This document shows, piece by piece, positions 8,858-18,726 of a stretch of 64,000 bases of DNA (positions are counted from its first letter, which is position 1; every line of letters begins with the position of its first letter). Source of the DNA: Okeania sp. KiyG1. GTDB taxonomy: Bacteria; Cyanobacteriota; Cyanobacteriia; Cyanobacteriales; Microcoleaceae. The DNA lies in NCBI RefSeq assembly GCF_014132355.1, contig NZ_BLZO01000042.1, positions 1-64,000 on the forward strand. Direction: 5' to 3'. The position numbers and the translations under genes are program-made. The notes under the pieces were generated by a model. It did no database searches. It saw only the letters and a program-made list of their open reading frames with translations, and had not been told where the DNA came from.

Positions 8858-9297
8858 TGTGAAACTTTTCTATTATTACTAGAATAATTCTCCTCAATAA
8901 AACTCTAATATTCAGTTTTAATTAGTTTGTTTTCAGTATTAATTATGAAATTTATTTGATAGTTTTGACGGTTGAAAGTTTGGGTATTTTTTGATGGTGA
9001 TTTGAGAAGCGATAGACTGGAAGTCCGCTTTCCTACGGAATGCTACGCAAACGCGTTGGCGGAGCCTAGCGGCAGCTATATCGCATAGTCTCCATTTGAA
9101 ATTATCTCCTTGGTCATTTGTCAAAAAAATTAGATGCGTTTTCCGTGCTAACCCTTCCTGGGAGGGGAACTCAGGAGTAAACCCACCCCTAACCCAACCC
9201 ACCCCCACCCCTCCCAGGAGGGGATCTAGGAGGGAAGTCAGGAGGGAAGAAGAAGGAAGAGGATAAGAAATTTTTTCCTGAACGCTATTAAAAGGAT
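8858..9297. other. Gene-free spacer with small dispersed repeats
   Basis: No gene supported. About 9008-9090 holds a dense cluster of GCGGAGC-type palindromic small dispersed repeats (TTGGCGGAGCCTAGCGGCAG). About 9150-9250 holds the CCCACCCCTAACCC/CCTCCCAGGAGGGG repeat, followed by AGGAGGGAAG runs. Confidence 0.5.
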
Positions 9298-10373
9298 ATT
9301 AGACTTGTCGCTAAATAAAACCTGAAAAGTGGCGATCGCAAAATTGTCAAATCGTGGGTTGCACCCATCAATCTATGCTACCATCAAGTAGAAATTCCAG
9401 AGTCCTACAGCAGTTAACATGGTAGCGATCGTCTAAATCTTTGATCCGATTTCTGTAGATTGCTGTTGTTGCATTGTATCTTTTGACACCTGATATCGTG
9501 TGTTCACACTTGACACGAACTCTACTTTTTTCTCTGGGGGAATTGTTTCTGTTTGTCTGTTAATTCTTTCTTTCTCGGCTTTTTCGTGGGTCAGCTTGAT
9601 GTTAACAAATTCTTTCTGTAATCCCGCGATTGCCTGAATCAACATGAATTGTCACTTCCAAAACGCACAAATTCTACCAGTTTTTCTTCCAGAAAGTTGC
9701 CGAATGCCCATGCACCTTACCCTCTCGTGATGAGTGAAAGCACTAAGACTCTCTTATTCTCGTCTGTCATAATTAAATGTTGACTCGTATGACGCAAATT
9801 TTTACCTGAGTAATGATTTTTTTGCTTCTGTTGCTCTTTTGGACGTTGAATTGGCCGTTCTGTGCCATCAATCATTACTTATGCAGGCAGATGGAAATCT
9901 GGTAATGAATTCTCCGACGCTTTCCAATTTACGTTCTGGTAAGGCCATTTTTTTTACCAATGACTTCTCCAGTATTGGTTGTAGCCTTAACATCCAACGA
10001 TGTGCTCGACTGCGGTGTAAGTCAAACAATACTCCGGCCACATCAAAGGTAGGATAGCATTTAAAATAGAACAAAATAAAAAATAGCAATTTTATGAAGC
10101 TTGTAGCAATCTGGCTTTTCTACCTCCCCCTCAGGCTCGGAGTCGAGGCTTTTGGGTGGTGGCGTTCGCGGAGCGTGGCGTCAGCCGTATCGCTTCGCTG
10201 TTAAGTTGGACAGAAAAAGCTGGCAACAATTCATCAAATGCCTTACGGTTTAGTCCAGTTAATGCCCTTAACAGTCGGTCTTCTTTAAGCACTCGATTGA
10301 TGTCTAGCATTTTTCCATCTCATCTAGTAATACCAATTCTTACTTTACCTTATTAAGCGACAAGTCTATTATA
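9298..10373 (-). mobile_element. Degenerate IS5-family insertion sequence with terminal inverted repeats
   Basis: Ends are inverted repeats built on AGACTTGTCGCT (left, 9302-9313) and AGCGACAAGTCT (right, 10356-10367), about 1.08 kb apart. The minus strand between 10310 and about 9360 encodes pieces of one transposase in shifting frames: start MLDINRVLKEDRLLRALTGL; then TFDVAGVLFDLHRSRAHRWM; the first catalytic Asp in MIDGTERPIQRPKEQQ with HYSGKNLRHT; and finally EHTISGVKRYNA with YRNRIKDLDD. This is typical of IS5-type transposases. Several stops and frameshifts make it inactive. A GCGGAGC-type small dispersed repeat sits inside the coding part at about 10160-10196. Confidence 0.8.
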
Positions 10374-10825
10374 GAATACTATGTCCAGATGATTACAGCG
10401 CTTTTGCTCATTGATGAACCACATCTTCACACATCAAACGTTGTGGGGACGTTCCATGGAACGTCCCTACTCTGGTCTACCCAAATGAAAACCGCTGTAA
10501 GTATAGCAACCGCCTGGTTGGTGTTTGACAATTAGTGCGAGCATCTTGCTCGCGTCATAAATCATCATAATTACCCAATGTCCTAACTATAGAACCCCTA
10601 ACCGTATCTTTGCATGGGGTATGTACTTTTAGCTGCGGTCCTGAGTCTGAGCAAGCTGTGGAAATTCAGGAACGAGAATAGAGGAAAAAGCGGATGCGAC
10701 CCCGCGCCGCCCGATAGCTTCCCTTGCAGGTAGAAAATGCTCCCATCTCCCCATCCCCCCATCTCCCCATCCCCCATCTCTTTTTAAATAGATCTCAAAT
10801 GGGTTCTATAGTGGTGACTGCTATA
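10374..10825. other. Gene-free spacer with a family C element
   Basis: Holds a family C MITE (10396-10497) and CCCCATCTCC repeats at about 10740-10785. No gene or clear regulatory signal is visible in the remainder. Confidence 0.5.
10396..10497. repeat. Family C MITE (TTACAGC...GCTGTAA)
   Basis: Inverted ends TTACAGCG and CGCTGTAA, with TA dinucleotides flanking (10394-10395 and 10498-10499). The centre carries the palindrome GGGACGTTCCATGGAACGTC (from about 10455). Related copies lie at 20077, 24697 and 27899. Confidence 0.65.
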
Positions 10826-11013
10826 TATTGACATCCTCCCGATGCTGCTCTACGAGACAGCGCGGGATTCCCGCTCCATCACTGCTAGAGACTTTCTGTT
10901 TCTGCCGCACCCGCCTTCCGAGACTTACTCCCTTCTGGTCTAAAAGCGCGCTCCACAGACTGACACTGCTCCTCCCGCAGCCAAAATATTTACCGAAGCG
11001 TTTATATCCATCT
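10826..11013 (-). pseudogene. TnpB C-terminal fragment
   Basis: On the minus strand it reads DINASVNILAAGGAVSVCGA, the typical RuvC-III segment (catalytic Asp in DINAS) and tail of cyanobacterial IS200/IS605 TnpB proteins. This is followed by an in-frame stop and a shifted frame. Nothing upstream matches the rest of the protein, so only the last ~60 codons remain. It is not the missing part of the 4139 relic, which lies on the other strand. Confidence 0.65.
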
Positions 11014-11148
11014 AAGAACCGCTATTAAACGGAGATGATATAACGCACTATCTATTAATGTGTGACAGCTCAATTAATGATGCCGTCACACAACCCTACT
11101 ATAAATAGAGTAAAAGAGAAAAATTAAACGTTGGAATATTCAGGAAAT

Positions 11149-11586
11149 TTAAGAATTAGAACTACATCGTTTCATATATTCCCATCCACGTTGGGGAGAA
11201 ACGCGATCGCGTCCAATAGTTTTCGCAATCCATTCTGCCACTTTTGGTCCAGTCCAGGTTTCTTGGTCTCTGGGTGGATTTTTAAGTGCTATGCGTAATT
11301 GTTCTTGTTGTTCTAGAGTCAGTAAAGCATGAGAAGGATAAAATTTTCGGGTTTTCCGTCGATTTAAAATGGCATTTGGTCCTTGTTGATTGTAATTTTT
11401 TACTATATCTTTAGCGTAATCATAGTTAAAACCCAAAGCTTTAGCTGCTTCTTTTATCGTCCAATTTTGAGACACTAACCACAAAAGGTGCCAGCGTCGA
11501 GATTCGACTCTATCTCTAGTTTGGAGATAACGTGTTTTGATTTCTATTTCGCTCAGATGAGATTTGAGATAGGCTTTTTTAGGCAT
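11149..11586 (-). CDS. IS630-type transposase, N-terminal helix-turn-helix ORF
   Basis: Encodes 145 residues with a winged-helix/HTH DNA-binding fold as in the N-terminal half of IS630-family transposases: RVESRRWHLLWLVSQNWTIK, then EAAKALGFNYDYAKDIVKNY, LNRRKTRKF, and a second helical domain ending near RVSPQRGWEYMKR. In the family the next segment would carry the DDE catalytic domain, often in a second frame. Here nothing matching follows, and the end CSSNS is probably not native. It may bind DNA but cannot transpose alone. IS630 elements and their MITEs target TA, the target of the family B and C elements here, but no direct match of ends was found. Confidence 0.7.
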   Translation of the reverse strand: MPKKAYLKSHLSEIEIKTRYLQTRDRVESRRWHLLWLVSQNWTIKEAAKALGFNYDYAKDIVKNYNQQGPNAILNRRKTRKFYPSHALLTLEQQEQLRIALKNPPRDQETWTGPKVAEWIAKTIGRDRVSPQRGWEYMKRCSSNS

Positions 11587-12181
11587 CTTTTTCTACTTTA
11601 TCAGGGAGTAATAAATATTAGTAGCTCGACTCTGGGAAGCAGTAGAACTCTGTTCTGCTCAACGCAATGGCTATCCCAGAAATAGATGACCCTGTAAAGT
11701 TTAAATTCACCGTTACAACTGGAGATTATTTCTTTGTTAAGGTAGTAAACCTTTTTGAGCAGTTTAACCGTAATTTTTAATTTACGGACTAACACTTAAT
11801 CTGAGAAATATCTATTAGTTTTATTAACTTTGCAGTTGTATTATTTACGGTTTAGTTATTTATCTATATATACTATATCATTTTATAATATATGTGTAAA
11901 TACATAAAAGACTTTATTCAGATAAATTTTTCACTTCACAAAATCTTTACTTTTTTGATGAAAATCTTTATAAAATCTTTATAATGTTCAAATCTGGAAA
12001 AGAGGGATTAGGTAGGGACGTTGCATGCAACGTCCCTACAGAGTAGGGGGAAATAATTGATGATTTATGGGCGATAATTGATTGAATTTTTGAAGATCGC
12101 GCCTATGTCTAATAGGAATAGCCTTATTTTGAGGAATTGGTAAACTCCTAACTCCTGTAAGTCGTAAATTAAACTTCTCCC

Positions 12182-12279
12182 TTACCGAATAATTAAGGTA
12201 AAAATCCTCTCACTCGCCATGGAGAAACAAGAAAATATTTTCCTTTTATTCAATCCTATCCGTTTTAGGGAGAGGTAAT
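12182..12279. repeat. Family D element, reverse orientation
   Basis: Begins TTACCGAATAATT and ends GAGAGGTAATT, the mirror of the 12545, 37479, 39973 and 60717 copies. It shares the interior ATTCAATCCTATCCGTTTTA with the 37479 copy. Confidence 0.6.
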
Positions 12280-12544
12280 TATCAATTATCCATTATCAAT
12301 TATCAATTATTGAACTGACTTTACTCATCATACAATAAATAATTATCCAGATTTTATATGAGTAGATTAACCTATCCCACTATTTTTAATAGGTTTATTT
12401 GTTTAAGCAAAATGTGCTTAAAAAGCTGAATTTTTCGTTTTTAACTCTCAAAATATTTAGGGTTTTTAGCAAAAATCTGATTATATCAAGCCCGGTAGCA
12501 TCAGTATTTTCAAGAATTTAGAATTTAGAATGCGCGAATTTAGA

Positions 12545-12642
12545 ATTACCTCTCCTTGAAAAGAAGAGGATTGACTAATCATGAAAATTTTTATTTATTA
12601 TCCCCTTAAAAGGGGAGGCTTTAAAGCACAATATTTCGGTAA
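12545..12642. repeat. Family D element
   Basis: ATTACCTCTCC start, TTCGGTAA end, internal stem CCCCTTAAAAGGGG. Lacks the hairpin block carried by the 37479 and 60717 copies. Confidence 0.6.
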
Positions 12643-12706
12643 AGGTTCTGGACTGCGACGCAAACCCTGTGGGTCGCTTCGGACGAAAATACGTTTTACT
12701 GCGTAA

Positions 12707-12897
12707 TATCATGTCCGGATAATTAGTGATCAAAAAACTTTTTCTTTCTTCCTCTTTCTTCCTCTTTCTTCCCTCCTGACTTCCCCTCCTGGATCCCCTC
12801 CTGGGAGGGGTGGGGGTGGGTTGGGTTAGGGGTGGGTTGACTCCTGACTCCTGACTCCTTCATCATCTATTTATAACTGTTCAACCGGACATGATAT
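12707..12897. repeat. Family E MITE (TATCATGTCCGGATAA)
   Basis: Inverted ends ATATCATGTCCGGAT and ACCGGACATGATAT. The interior has TTCCTCTTTC and CTGACTC heptamer repeats. A shorter copy with the same ends lies at 63124-63240; truncated copies are at about 58084 and 63415. Confidence 0.7.
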
Positions 12898-13031
12898 AAG
12901 TCCTAATTAATATTGATAAAAACACTATTCGATTATCATTATATTTTCCCTTTTTCTTTACTCTTTCTTACTTTTTCAAGTTTAAAATATCATCATTATA
13001 TTTTTTTGGAGATATCTAATACATTCTTAAC

Positions 13032-15692
13032 ATGAATAGTTCAACACAAAAATCCTATTATCAAGTCGGTGGTTGTCTCCCCAAAAATTCACCCAACTAC
13101 GTCAAGCGACAAGCAGATGAAGACTTATATAAAAATCTCAAAATAAGTGAGTTTTGTTATGTTCTAAATTCTCGTCAAATGGGAAAATCTAGCTTGCAGG
13201 TTAGAACGATTAAAAGATTACAGCAAGAAGGTATTTCTTGTGTGGCAATAGATATTTCAGAAATAGGTAATAGGGGGGTTACTCCTGAGCAGTGGTATGC
13301 AGGTATTCTCCGCATTTTGGAAAATAATTTTAACCTCTCAGAATATGTGAATATTCGTACCTGGTGGCGAGAACGAAATTATTTAGCACCCGTACAACGA
13401 TTAAGTGAATTTATTGAAACGATATTACTGACAAAAATCCAGAATAATATTGCGATTTTTATTGATGAAATTGATAGTATTCTAGCTCTGGATTTTCCGG
13501 TAGATGATTTTTTTGGATTTATTCGGTCTTGTTATAATAAACGTGCCAATAATCAAGAATATAATCGCTTAACTTTTGCTTTGTTAGGAGTTAGTACGCC
13601 TCAAGATTTATGTCAAGACCAAAATAGTACGCCTTTTAATATTGGTAGAGCTATTGAGTTAAGTGGTTTTAAATTTGATGAAGCCTTATCTTTGGTGGAT
13701 GGATTAGTCGAAATTTGTCAGCAACCAGAGGAAGTTTTAAAAGAGATTTTATCCTGGACGAATGGACAACCGTTTTTAACTCAAAAAGTGTGTAAAATTA
13801 TCATTGAAAATGGAACTGTAATTGTTAATCCCAAAATCGAATTAGAGGAGATAATTAAATCTCAAATTATTCATCATTGGGAGACAAAAGATATACCAGA
13901 ACATTTGAAAACTATTCGCGATCGCCTTTTCAGAAAGGATGAAAGAATAGTCAGAAGATTAGGGTTATATCAGCAAGTTTTACAGAATGATTGGGCTGGA
14001 ATAGTTGCCGATGATAGTCCTGAACAAATGGAACTGAGGTTATCTGGATTGGTAGTTAGACGAGATAGTAAATTAACTGTGGCTAATCCTATATATGCTG
14101 CAGTTTTTCACGAAGAAATGATTAATGAAGAGTTAGAAAAACTACCTCCTTATTCTACAAAAATTAAAGCATGGCTTCATTCAAACTGTGAAGATAAATC
14201 TTATTTATTGCAAGGGGAAGATTTACAATCTGCTTTAGTTTGGGCAGCGGGAAAAAGTTTAAGAAATCAAGATTTTCAGTTTTTGACTACTAGCCAAAGA
14301 TTAGTTTTAGATGCTCAAATAGAAGCTTTAGAATTAACAAAAATAGAAACTAAAAAAGCTCAGGCAGAAGTTGTCAAAGCACAACAAAAAGCTAAACGTT
14401 GGATTTCCATAGGTTCTGCTATCCTTGGCACATCTTTAGTTTTATCAATAGGTTTTTCGCTATTAGCTTATCAAAGATTTCGATTAGCACAATCTAGTCG
14501 AGAAATTGAACAAACTGGCACTGATGCTTTGTTATTAGCAATGTTCAAAAAGTCAACAACAAATCAAGCATTGTTGGAAGCTTTACCCAAGGCGATATCT
14601 GCGGGACAAAGGTTAAAAGATTTAGTTAATAACAATATTCCTCTAGCAGAATATCCTGCGACTCGACCGATATTAGCATTACAAATGATTCTGGATAAAC
14701 TTGACGAACAAAAACAATTTGAAGATAGTTTTCTTCAAAAAAGAAAGATTATTCTGCAAGGTCATGAAGGTGCTGTTACCAGTGTTAAATTTAGACCGAA
14801 TCGAGATATTTTAGCTTCAGCAGGAGTAGATGGAAAAGTAATTATTTGGAATTTTGAGGGCGAAAAAATTGCAGAATGGCAAACGGAGCAAAAATCAGTT
14901 AATAGTTTAATTTTTCATCCGAATGGTCAATATTTAGCAACTGCTGGTAGTGATGGTACTGTGAAAATCTGGAATTTATTAGGGGAAAATTTATATGTAT
15001 TAGAGATATCTCAAACTGAGGTTAATAGTATTAGTTTTAGTGCTGATGGTAAGTATTTAGCAACTTCTGGCATAGATATTCCTATTCAAATTTGGAATGT
15101 ATCATCGTCTCCTATGACTATATTATCTGATTCAATTTTGAATGATAATGGTTTGATTAGAGCGGTTAGTTTTAGTCCTAATGGAAATTTTCTAGCAACA
15201 TTAGATGGAAAGTCTACAATAAGATTATGGAGTATATCTGAAAATCAATTCAAAACTCTAGATGTGCAAGCTATTAGTATGAATTTTAGCGTTTCTCAAC
15301 CCCAGCTTTTACTAACAGCAACATCAAATGGAGTAGTAGAATTGTGGCAGCTTTCTACAGGAAAGTTAATGAACAATTTTCAAAGTTTACATCTGGATAC
15401 TAAGTTAGTTAGTTTTAGTCCTGATGGAGAGTTAATAGCTACTGTTGGAATTGATAGTATTGTGCGACTTTGGAATTTATCAGGACGGCAAATTAGTCAA
15501 TTTGAATTTATGGAGAATGTAATTAGTATTAGTTTTAGTTCAGATAGTAAAAAAATTGCTGTTGCTGGTAGTAATGGTAAGGTTTGGCTCAGGTCTGTGG
15601 AAGATTTAGATGAACTTTTGAGTAAAGGTTGTCGTTTTTTAGTAGGAAAACCTAACTATTTTATGAGAGTAATTGAATTTTGTCAGAACTAA
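13032..15692 (+). CDS. AAA-like (AAA_35) ATPase with membrane segment and WD40 repeats (STAND-like)
   Basis: Large cyanobacterial signalling ATPase, 886 aa. The N-terminus (about 1-340) matches the AAA-like family: a Walker A of the form NSRQMGKSSL (about 46-55) and a Walker B IAIFIDEIDS (about 141-150), followed by a winged-helix-like region. A helical region and one membrane helix (about 457-480, ISIGSAILGTSLVLSIGFSL) precede about seven WD40-type blades (from about 570: ILQGHEGAVTSVKFRP...DGKVIIWNF, and repeats of VSFSPNGNFLATLDG type). Proteins of this plan act as STAND switches in which the propeller senses a ligand. The effector here is not evident, since no nuclease or protease domain is fused. 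Single gene, with no operon partner within 1 kb. A role in conflict or stress signalling is inference. Confidence 0.85.
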   Translation: MNSSTQKSYYQVGGCLPKNSPNYVKRQADEDLYKNLKISEFCYVLNSRQMGKSSLQVRTIKRLQQEGISCVAIDISEIGNRGVTPEQWYAGILRILENNFNLSEYVNIRTWWRERNYLAPVQRLSEFIETILLTKIQNNIAIFIDEIDSILALDFPVDDFFGFIRSCYNKRANNQEYNRLTFALLGVSTPQDLCQDQNSTPFNIGRAIELSGFKFDEALSLVDGLVEICQQPEEVLKEILSWTNGQPFLTQKVCKIIIENGTVIVNPKIELEEIIKSQIIHHWETKDIPEHLKTIRDRLFRKDERIVRRLGLYQQVLQNDWAGIVADDSPEQMELRLSGLVVRRDSKLTVANPIYAAVFHEEMINEELEKLPPYSTKIKAWLHSNCEDKSYLLQGEDLQSALVWAAGKSLRNQDFQFLTTSQRLVLDAQIEALELTKIETKKAQAEVVKAQQKAKRWISIGSAILGTSLVLSIGFSLLAYQRFRLAQSSREIEQTGTDALLLAMFKKSTTNQALLEALPKAISAGQRLKDLVNNNIPLAEYPATRPILALQMILDKLDEQKQFEDSFLQKRKIILQGHEGAVTSVKFRPNRDILASAGVDGKVIIWNFEGEKIAEWQTEQKSVNSLIFHPNGQYLATAGSDGTVKIWNLLGENLYVLEISQTEVNSISFSADGKYLATSGIDIPIQIWNVSSSPMTILSDSILNDNGLIRAVSFSPNGNFLATLDGKSTIRLWSISENQFKTLDVQAISMNFSVSQPQLLLTATSNGVVELWQLSTGKLMNNFQSLHLDTKLVSFSPDGELIATVGIDSIVRLWNLSGRQISQFEFMENVISISFSSDSKKIAVAGSNGKVWLRSVEDLDELLSKGCRFLVGKPNYFMRVIEFCQN

Positions 15693-15700
15693 AATAAAAG

Positions 15701-15832
15701 GGTGCATCTCAATTTTGAATAAAGCCAAAAATTTATTGCTTTAGGGAACAGGGAACAGGGAACAGGGAACAGGGAACAGGGAACAGGGAATATATAGGAA
15801 AAAAGTATTTTTGCAAATATGAGATGTACCCA
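15701..15832. repeat. Inverted-repeat unit enclosing GGGAACA heptamers
   Basis: Ends GGGTGCATCTCAA and ATGAGATGTACCC form an imperfect inverted repeat. Inside are seven copies of GGGAACA (15744-15790). It lies just after the AAA-WD40 stop codon and could fold as a long hairpin in the transcript. Confidence 0.5.
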
Positions 15833-15845
15833 AATAAAAGGTGTT

Positions 15846-16193
15846 ATACCAATTCTCATGCATTAATGCTATTAGGACTTACGCAAATTAACTTTAAAAA
15901 CGCCATATGTAGGAGCGTTAGCGGCAGCTCTGCGTTAGCAAATGGCAAAACGCCCTCACTATATTTAGTTTCCATGCGTAAGTCCTGGCTATATTTAGGC
16001 AGCACTTCAGTTATTAAGTAATTAACACAGCTTGAATCACCTTTTTACTAATTTGAGCAAATTTAATGTTAATTATTCTTATGTTTACTTCTCCCCCACT
16101 CCCCTACTCCCCTACTCCCCTACTCCCCCACTCCCCTACTCCCCTACTCCCCTACTCAAGATACGGGTTGAAAAATTTTTGAGAAATGGTATT
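15846..16193. repeat. Family F element interrupted by a family A element
   Basis: Starts ATACCAATTCTCATGCATTA and ends TTTTGAGAAATGGTATT like the 16449 copy, but is split at 15873-15987 by a family A element flanked by GCTAT on both sides. The interior carries CTACTCCC octamers (about 16090-16155). Further family F copies: 37798 and 38051 (the latter in reverse). Confidence 0.7.
15873..15987. repeat. Family A MITE, 115 bp, 5-bp target duplication
   Basis: Ends TAGGACTTACGCA and TGCGTAAGTCCTG, flanked by the 5-bp direct repeat GCTAT (15868-15872 and 15988-15992). Compared with the 55544 copy it carries an extra ~25 bp of GCGGCAGC-type sequence near 15915-15940. Confidence 0.75.
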
Positions 16194-16448
16194 AGGTGTT
16201 GGATGTTATACAAATCTTATGTGAGGTGGTACAGAATTATAAAAATTACTAAACACTATTATAGATATCTCCAATAATAAAATATAAAATCAATTATCGC
16301 AGTCTTATTTATCAATTCTTTCTCCCTACTCCCTCTTTCCTGGAGATGTCTAATTATGTAAAATCAACCGAGCTTGAGATGAGATATAATTGAACCAATA
16401 TCGAAAATATAAAATACCTACAATTTTCTTTCTTCCTTCTTCCTTCTT

Positions 16449-16667
16449 ATACCAATTCCCATGCATTATTGCTATACTTGGGCAATACTTCAGTTGTCAA
16501 TTAGTCAGCACAAGCAAAATCACTTTGCATACTAATTTCAGCTAAGTTAATGTTAATTATTCTTATGTTTGCTTCCCCTCCTGGCAGGGGTTAGGGGTGG
16601 GTTCACTCCCCCACTCCCCTACTCCCCTGCTAAACAAAATGTAGAAAAATTTTTGAGAAATGGTATT
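16449..16667. repeat. Family F element, uninterrupted copy
   Basis: ATACCAATTCCCATGCATTA at the left, TTTTGAGAAATGGTATT at the right. About 219 bp, with a CCTCCTGGCAGGGG stem inside. Serves as the empty-site control for the interrupted copy 600 bp upstream. Confidence 0.7.
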
Positions 16668-17031
16668 ACTTCTTCCCTCTTCCTTCTGCTGAAAAAATCA
16701 TTCAAAAATAAGCCGAATGGCGGATGTAAAATTGGTAGAGAATGTGCTGAGAAACAAAGAGTTTGAGTCAATATTGAGTTAGTTATTACATGGAGTAATG
16801 ATAAATTGAATACAAAAACCTTTTTACCACTGTTGAGTGTTTCTTGCTACAAATAAATCAAAAAAAATCCGAGAAAACCCCGATATCTCAGTACAATTAT
16901 TAAAAAACTCAGTATAAAAAGCGATGACATCATGAAGGAAATATGAAATAATAAAAACCATGTGTATATAGTACTACTCTACTGCTTAATACTGCAAAAT
17001 TAAATATTATTATTTGAAAGGTTTAATAATT

Positions 17032-18240
17032 ATGTCAGCACCCACTATTGGTTATATTAAGCTAGCAAATACCCTGAGTATAGTCAGTCAAAAGCAAGTT
17101 ACTGGAAAGTTGAGCGTAGCTCATGGCAATCAAGAATGGCAACTTTATTTCCTATTTGGTCATCTTTTATATGCAAGTGGTGGACTACACCCTACCAGAC
17201 GTTGGTATAGAGCTGTTAAGAAACATTGTCCTAACTTGAAATTTGAAGTTAATCAGTTCACAAATGTTCAACTATGGGAATATAAATTGTTGCAAACAGC
17301 TATTAGTAATAATCAGATAACTTTAAGTCAAGCTAAGACAATTTTGCGCACTATTACTGAAGAAGTTTTCTTTGCTATTATTAGTCAACCAGGTTTAACA
17401 AGAAGGTGGCATCCACAGAAACATTCAACTTCTCAAACAACTTTAAATTTACTTTTATCAAGGCGAGAAATTAAAGAAGTTCTTGCTTCAGCAAAAATAC
17501 TTTCACAATCTTTACAAGATGAAGGTTTATCCCATATTAATCCCGATTTGGTTCCAGTTATCAAAAATAGAGATAAGTTATTAAATCAAGAACACTCAGA
17601 GTCTGTTTTGAAGATTGATAAGTTACTCAATGGTAAACTAACAATTTGGGATATTAGATTAGAAATGAAAATGTCATTACAGGTAGTTACTCGTAGTTTA
17701 TATAGCTTTGAAAAACTCGGCTTAATTTATTTTATGAATGTAGAAGATTTGCTTCCACCTTCGGAAAAAAATCACTTGCCAGCGAGAGAAAAGAGTGTTA
17801 AACAAGCAAAAATTGCTTGTATTGATGATAGTTATAGTACTGGTTTTTTATTGGGTAAAATTCTCAAACCACTGGGATATGAAATTTTGCAAATTCAAGA
17901 TCCAATTAAAGGATTAGTTCTTTTGGAAGAATGTAAACCCGATCTAATTTTTTTGGATTTAATTATGCCTAAAGTTAGTGGTTATACAATATGTGAATTT
18001 TTACGAAAAACTACTACATTTCAAGGTATACCAATTGTCTTTTTATCAACTCAAGATAGTATTATCGACCGGACTAGAGCTAGAATTGTAGGTGCTAATG
18101 ATTACCTGTGTAAATCTTCTTGTCCAGAAAAAATTGTAGAAGTTGTAGAAAAGTATGTCAATCCTAAACATTCTATAAATGAGTCAAAAAGCAGTTTAGA
18201 ACCAACATATAATTTGACTTTGATGGCTGTAGGAAGCTAA
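17032..18240 (+). CDS. PATAN-REC response regulator (PatA/PixG type), copy 1
   Basis: Response regulator of the cyanobacterial phototaxis/chemotaxis type, about 402 aa. Start chosen at ATG 17032 with GAAAGG ten bases upstream; an in-frame TTG at 17014 is unlikely. The N-terminal PATAN (DUF4388-like) domain reads TGKLSVAHGNQEWQLYFLFG with SGGLHPTRRWYRAV. The C-terminal receiver (about 260-380) has the acid pair in IACIDDS, phospho-Asp in LIFLDLIMP and a Lys in DYLCKSS, so it should accept phosphate. Relatives such as PatA and PixG act in heterocyst patterning, phototaxis or type IV pilus control, usually beside CheW, MCP and hybrid CheA genes. None of those is here, so its kinase is encoded elsewhere. 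A paralogue follows 486 bp downstream. Confidence 0.9.
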   Translation: MSAPTIGYIKLANTLSIVSQKQVTGKLSVAHGNQEWQLYFLFGHLLYASGGLHPTRRWYRAVKKHCPNLKFEVNQFTNVQLWEYKLLQTAISNNQITLSQAKTILRTITEEVFFAIISQPGLTRRWHPQKHSTSQTTLNLLLSRREIKEVLASAKILSQSLQDEGLSHINPDLVPVIKNRDKLLNQEHSESVLKIDKLLNGKLTIWDIRLEMKMSLQVVTRSLYSFEKLGLIYFMNVEDLLPPSEKNHLPAREKSVKQAKIACIDDSYSTGFLLGKILKPLGYEILQIQDPIKGLVLLEECKPDLIFLDLIMPKVSGYTICEFLRKTTTFQGIPIVFLSTQDSIIDRTRARIVGANDYLCKSSCPEKIVEVVEKYVNPKHSINESKSSLEPTYNLTLMAVGS

Positions 18241-18726
18241 AACTAAATTGCGATAAATTATCAGTTGATTATCCATTAATGGTGATTTCGATCCAAGATT
18301 TTGCGGTTGTAAAATCTAGTGTCTCTATATAAACTAGAACGCAACTATCTACCTAATAATAACATTTTCAACAAATATTGCTACATAGGCTATTCAAGGT
18401 ATTAGGTGGCACAGTGGTAGGTATAAGAAATAAAAAGTGAAGATTTTTCAATTCCGTTAAGCATCTATATTTTACTGTAACAATTTTTCTGGAATTTAGT
18501 ATAATTTTGCTATATATCGTAAAAATCTTAAAAATTTAATAGCAATAAAGTCATTAAATCAACATTATTAACCTCGATTTTTCTAGTAAAATTTTCAGAT
18601 ACATTAATTTTTTAATAATACATGGCGAATGAAATAGTCTGTAGAGGGTTAAACCCTATAGAAAAAGTTTTATTTTATGATTAAAATAGAAATCAAATTA
18701 TATAGTAAATATAAAATCTAATAAAT
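18241..18726. other. AT-rich spacer between the two PATAN genes
   Basis: No gene or mobile element seen. A small palindrome, AGGGTTAAACCCT, lies at about 18647-18659. The length suggests that the second regulator has its own promoter. Confidence 0.5.

Larger units (their letters stand above)
11587..13031. other. Long gene-free spacer with three MITEs and a palindrome
   Basis: No gene supported. It contains a perfect 28-bp palindrome at 12012-12039 (GTAGGGACGTTGCA and its complement), family D elements at 12182-12279 and 12545-12642, and a family E element at 12707-12897. AT-rich DNA just upstream of 13032 should hold the promoter of the AAA-WD40 gene; a possible ribosome binding site (GGAGAT) is at about 13006. 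Confidence 0.55.
15693..17031. other. Gene-free spacer rich in nested miniature elements
   Basis: Holds an inverted-repeat unit at 15701-15832, GGGAACA heptamers (15744-15790), a family F element with a family A element inside it (15846-16193) and a second, uninterrupted family F copy (16449-16667). The last ~250 bp upstream of 17032 is AT-rich and should carry the promoter of the PATAN regulator. Confidence 0.6.
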
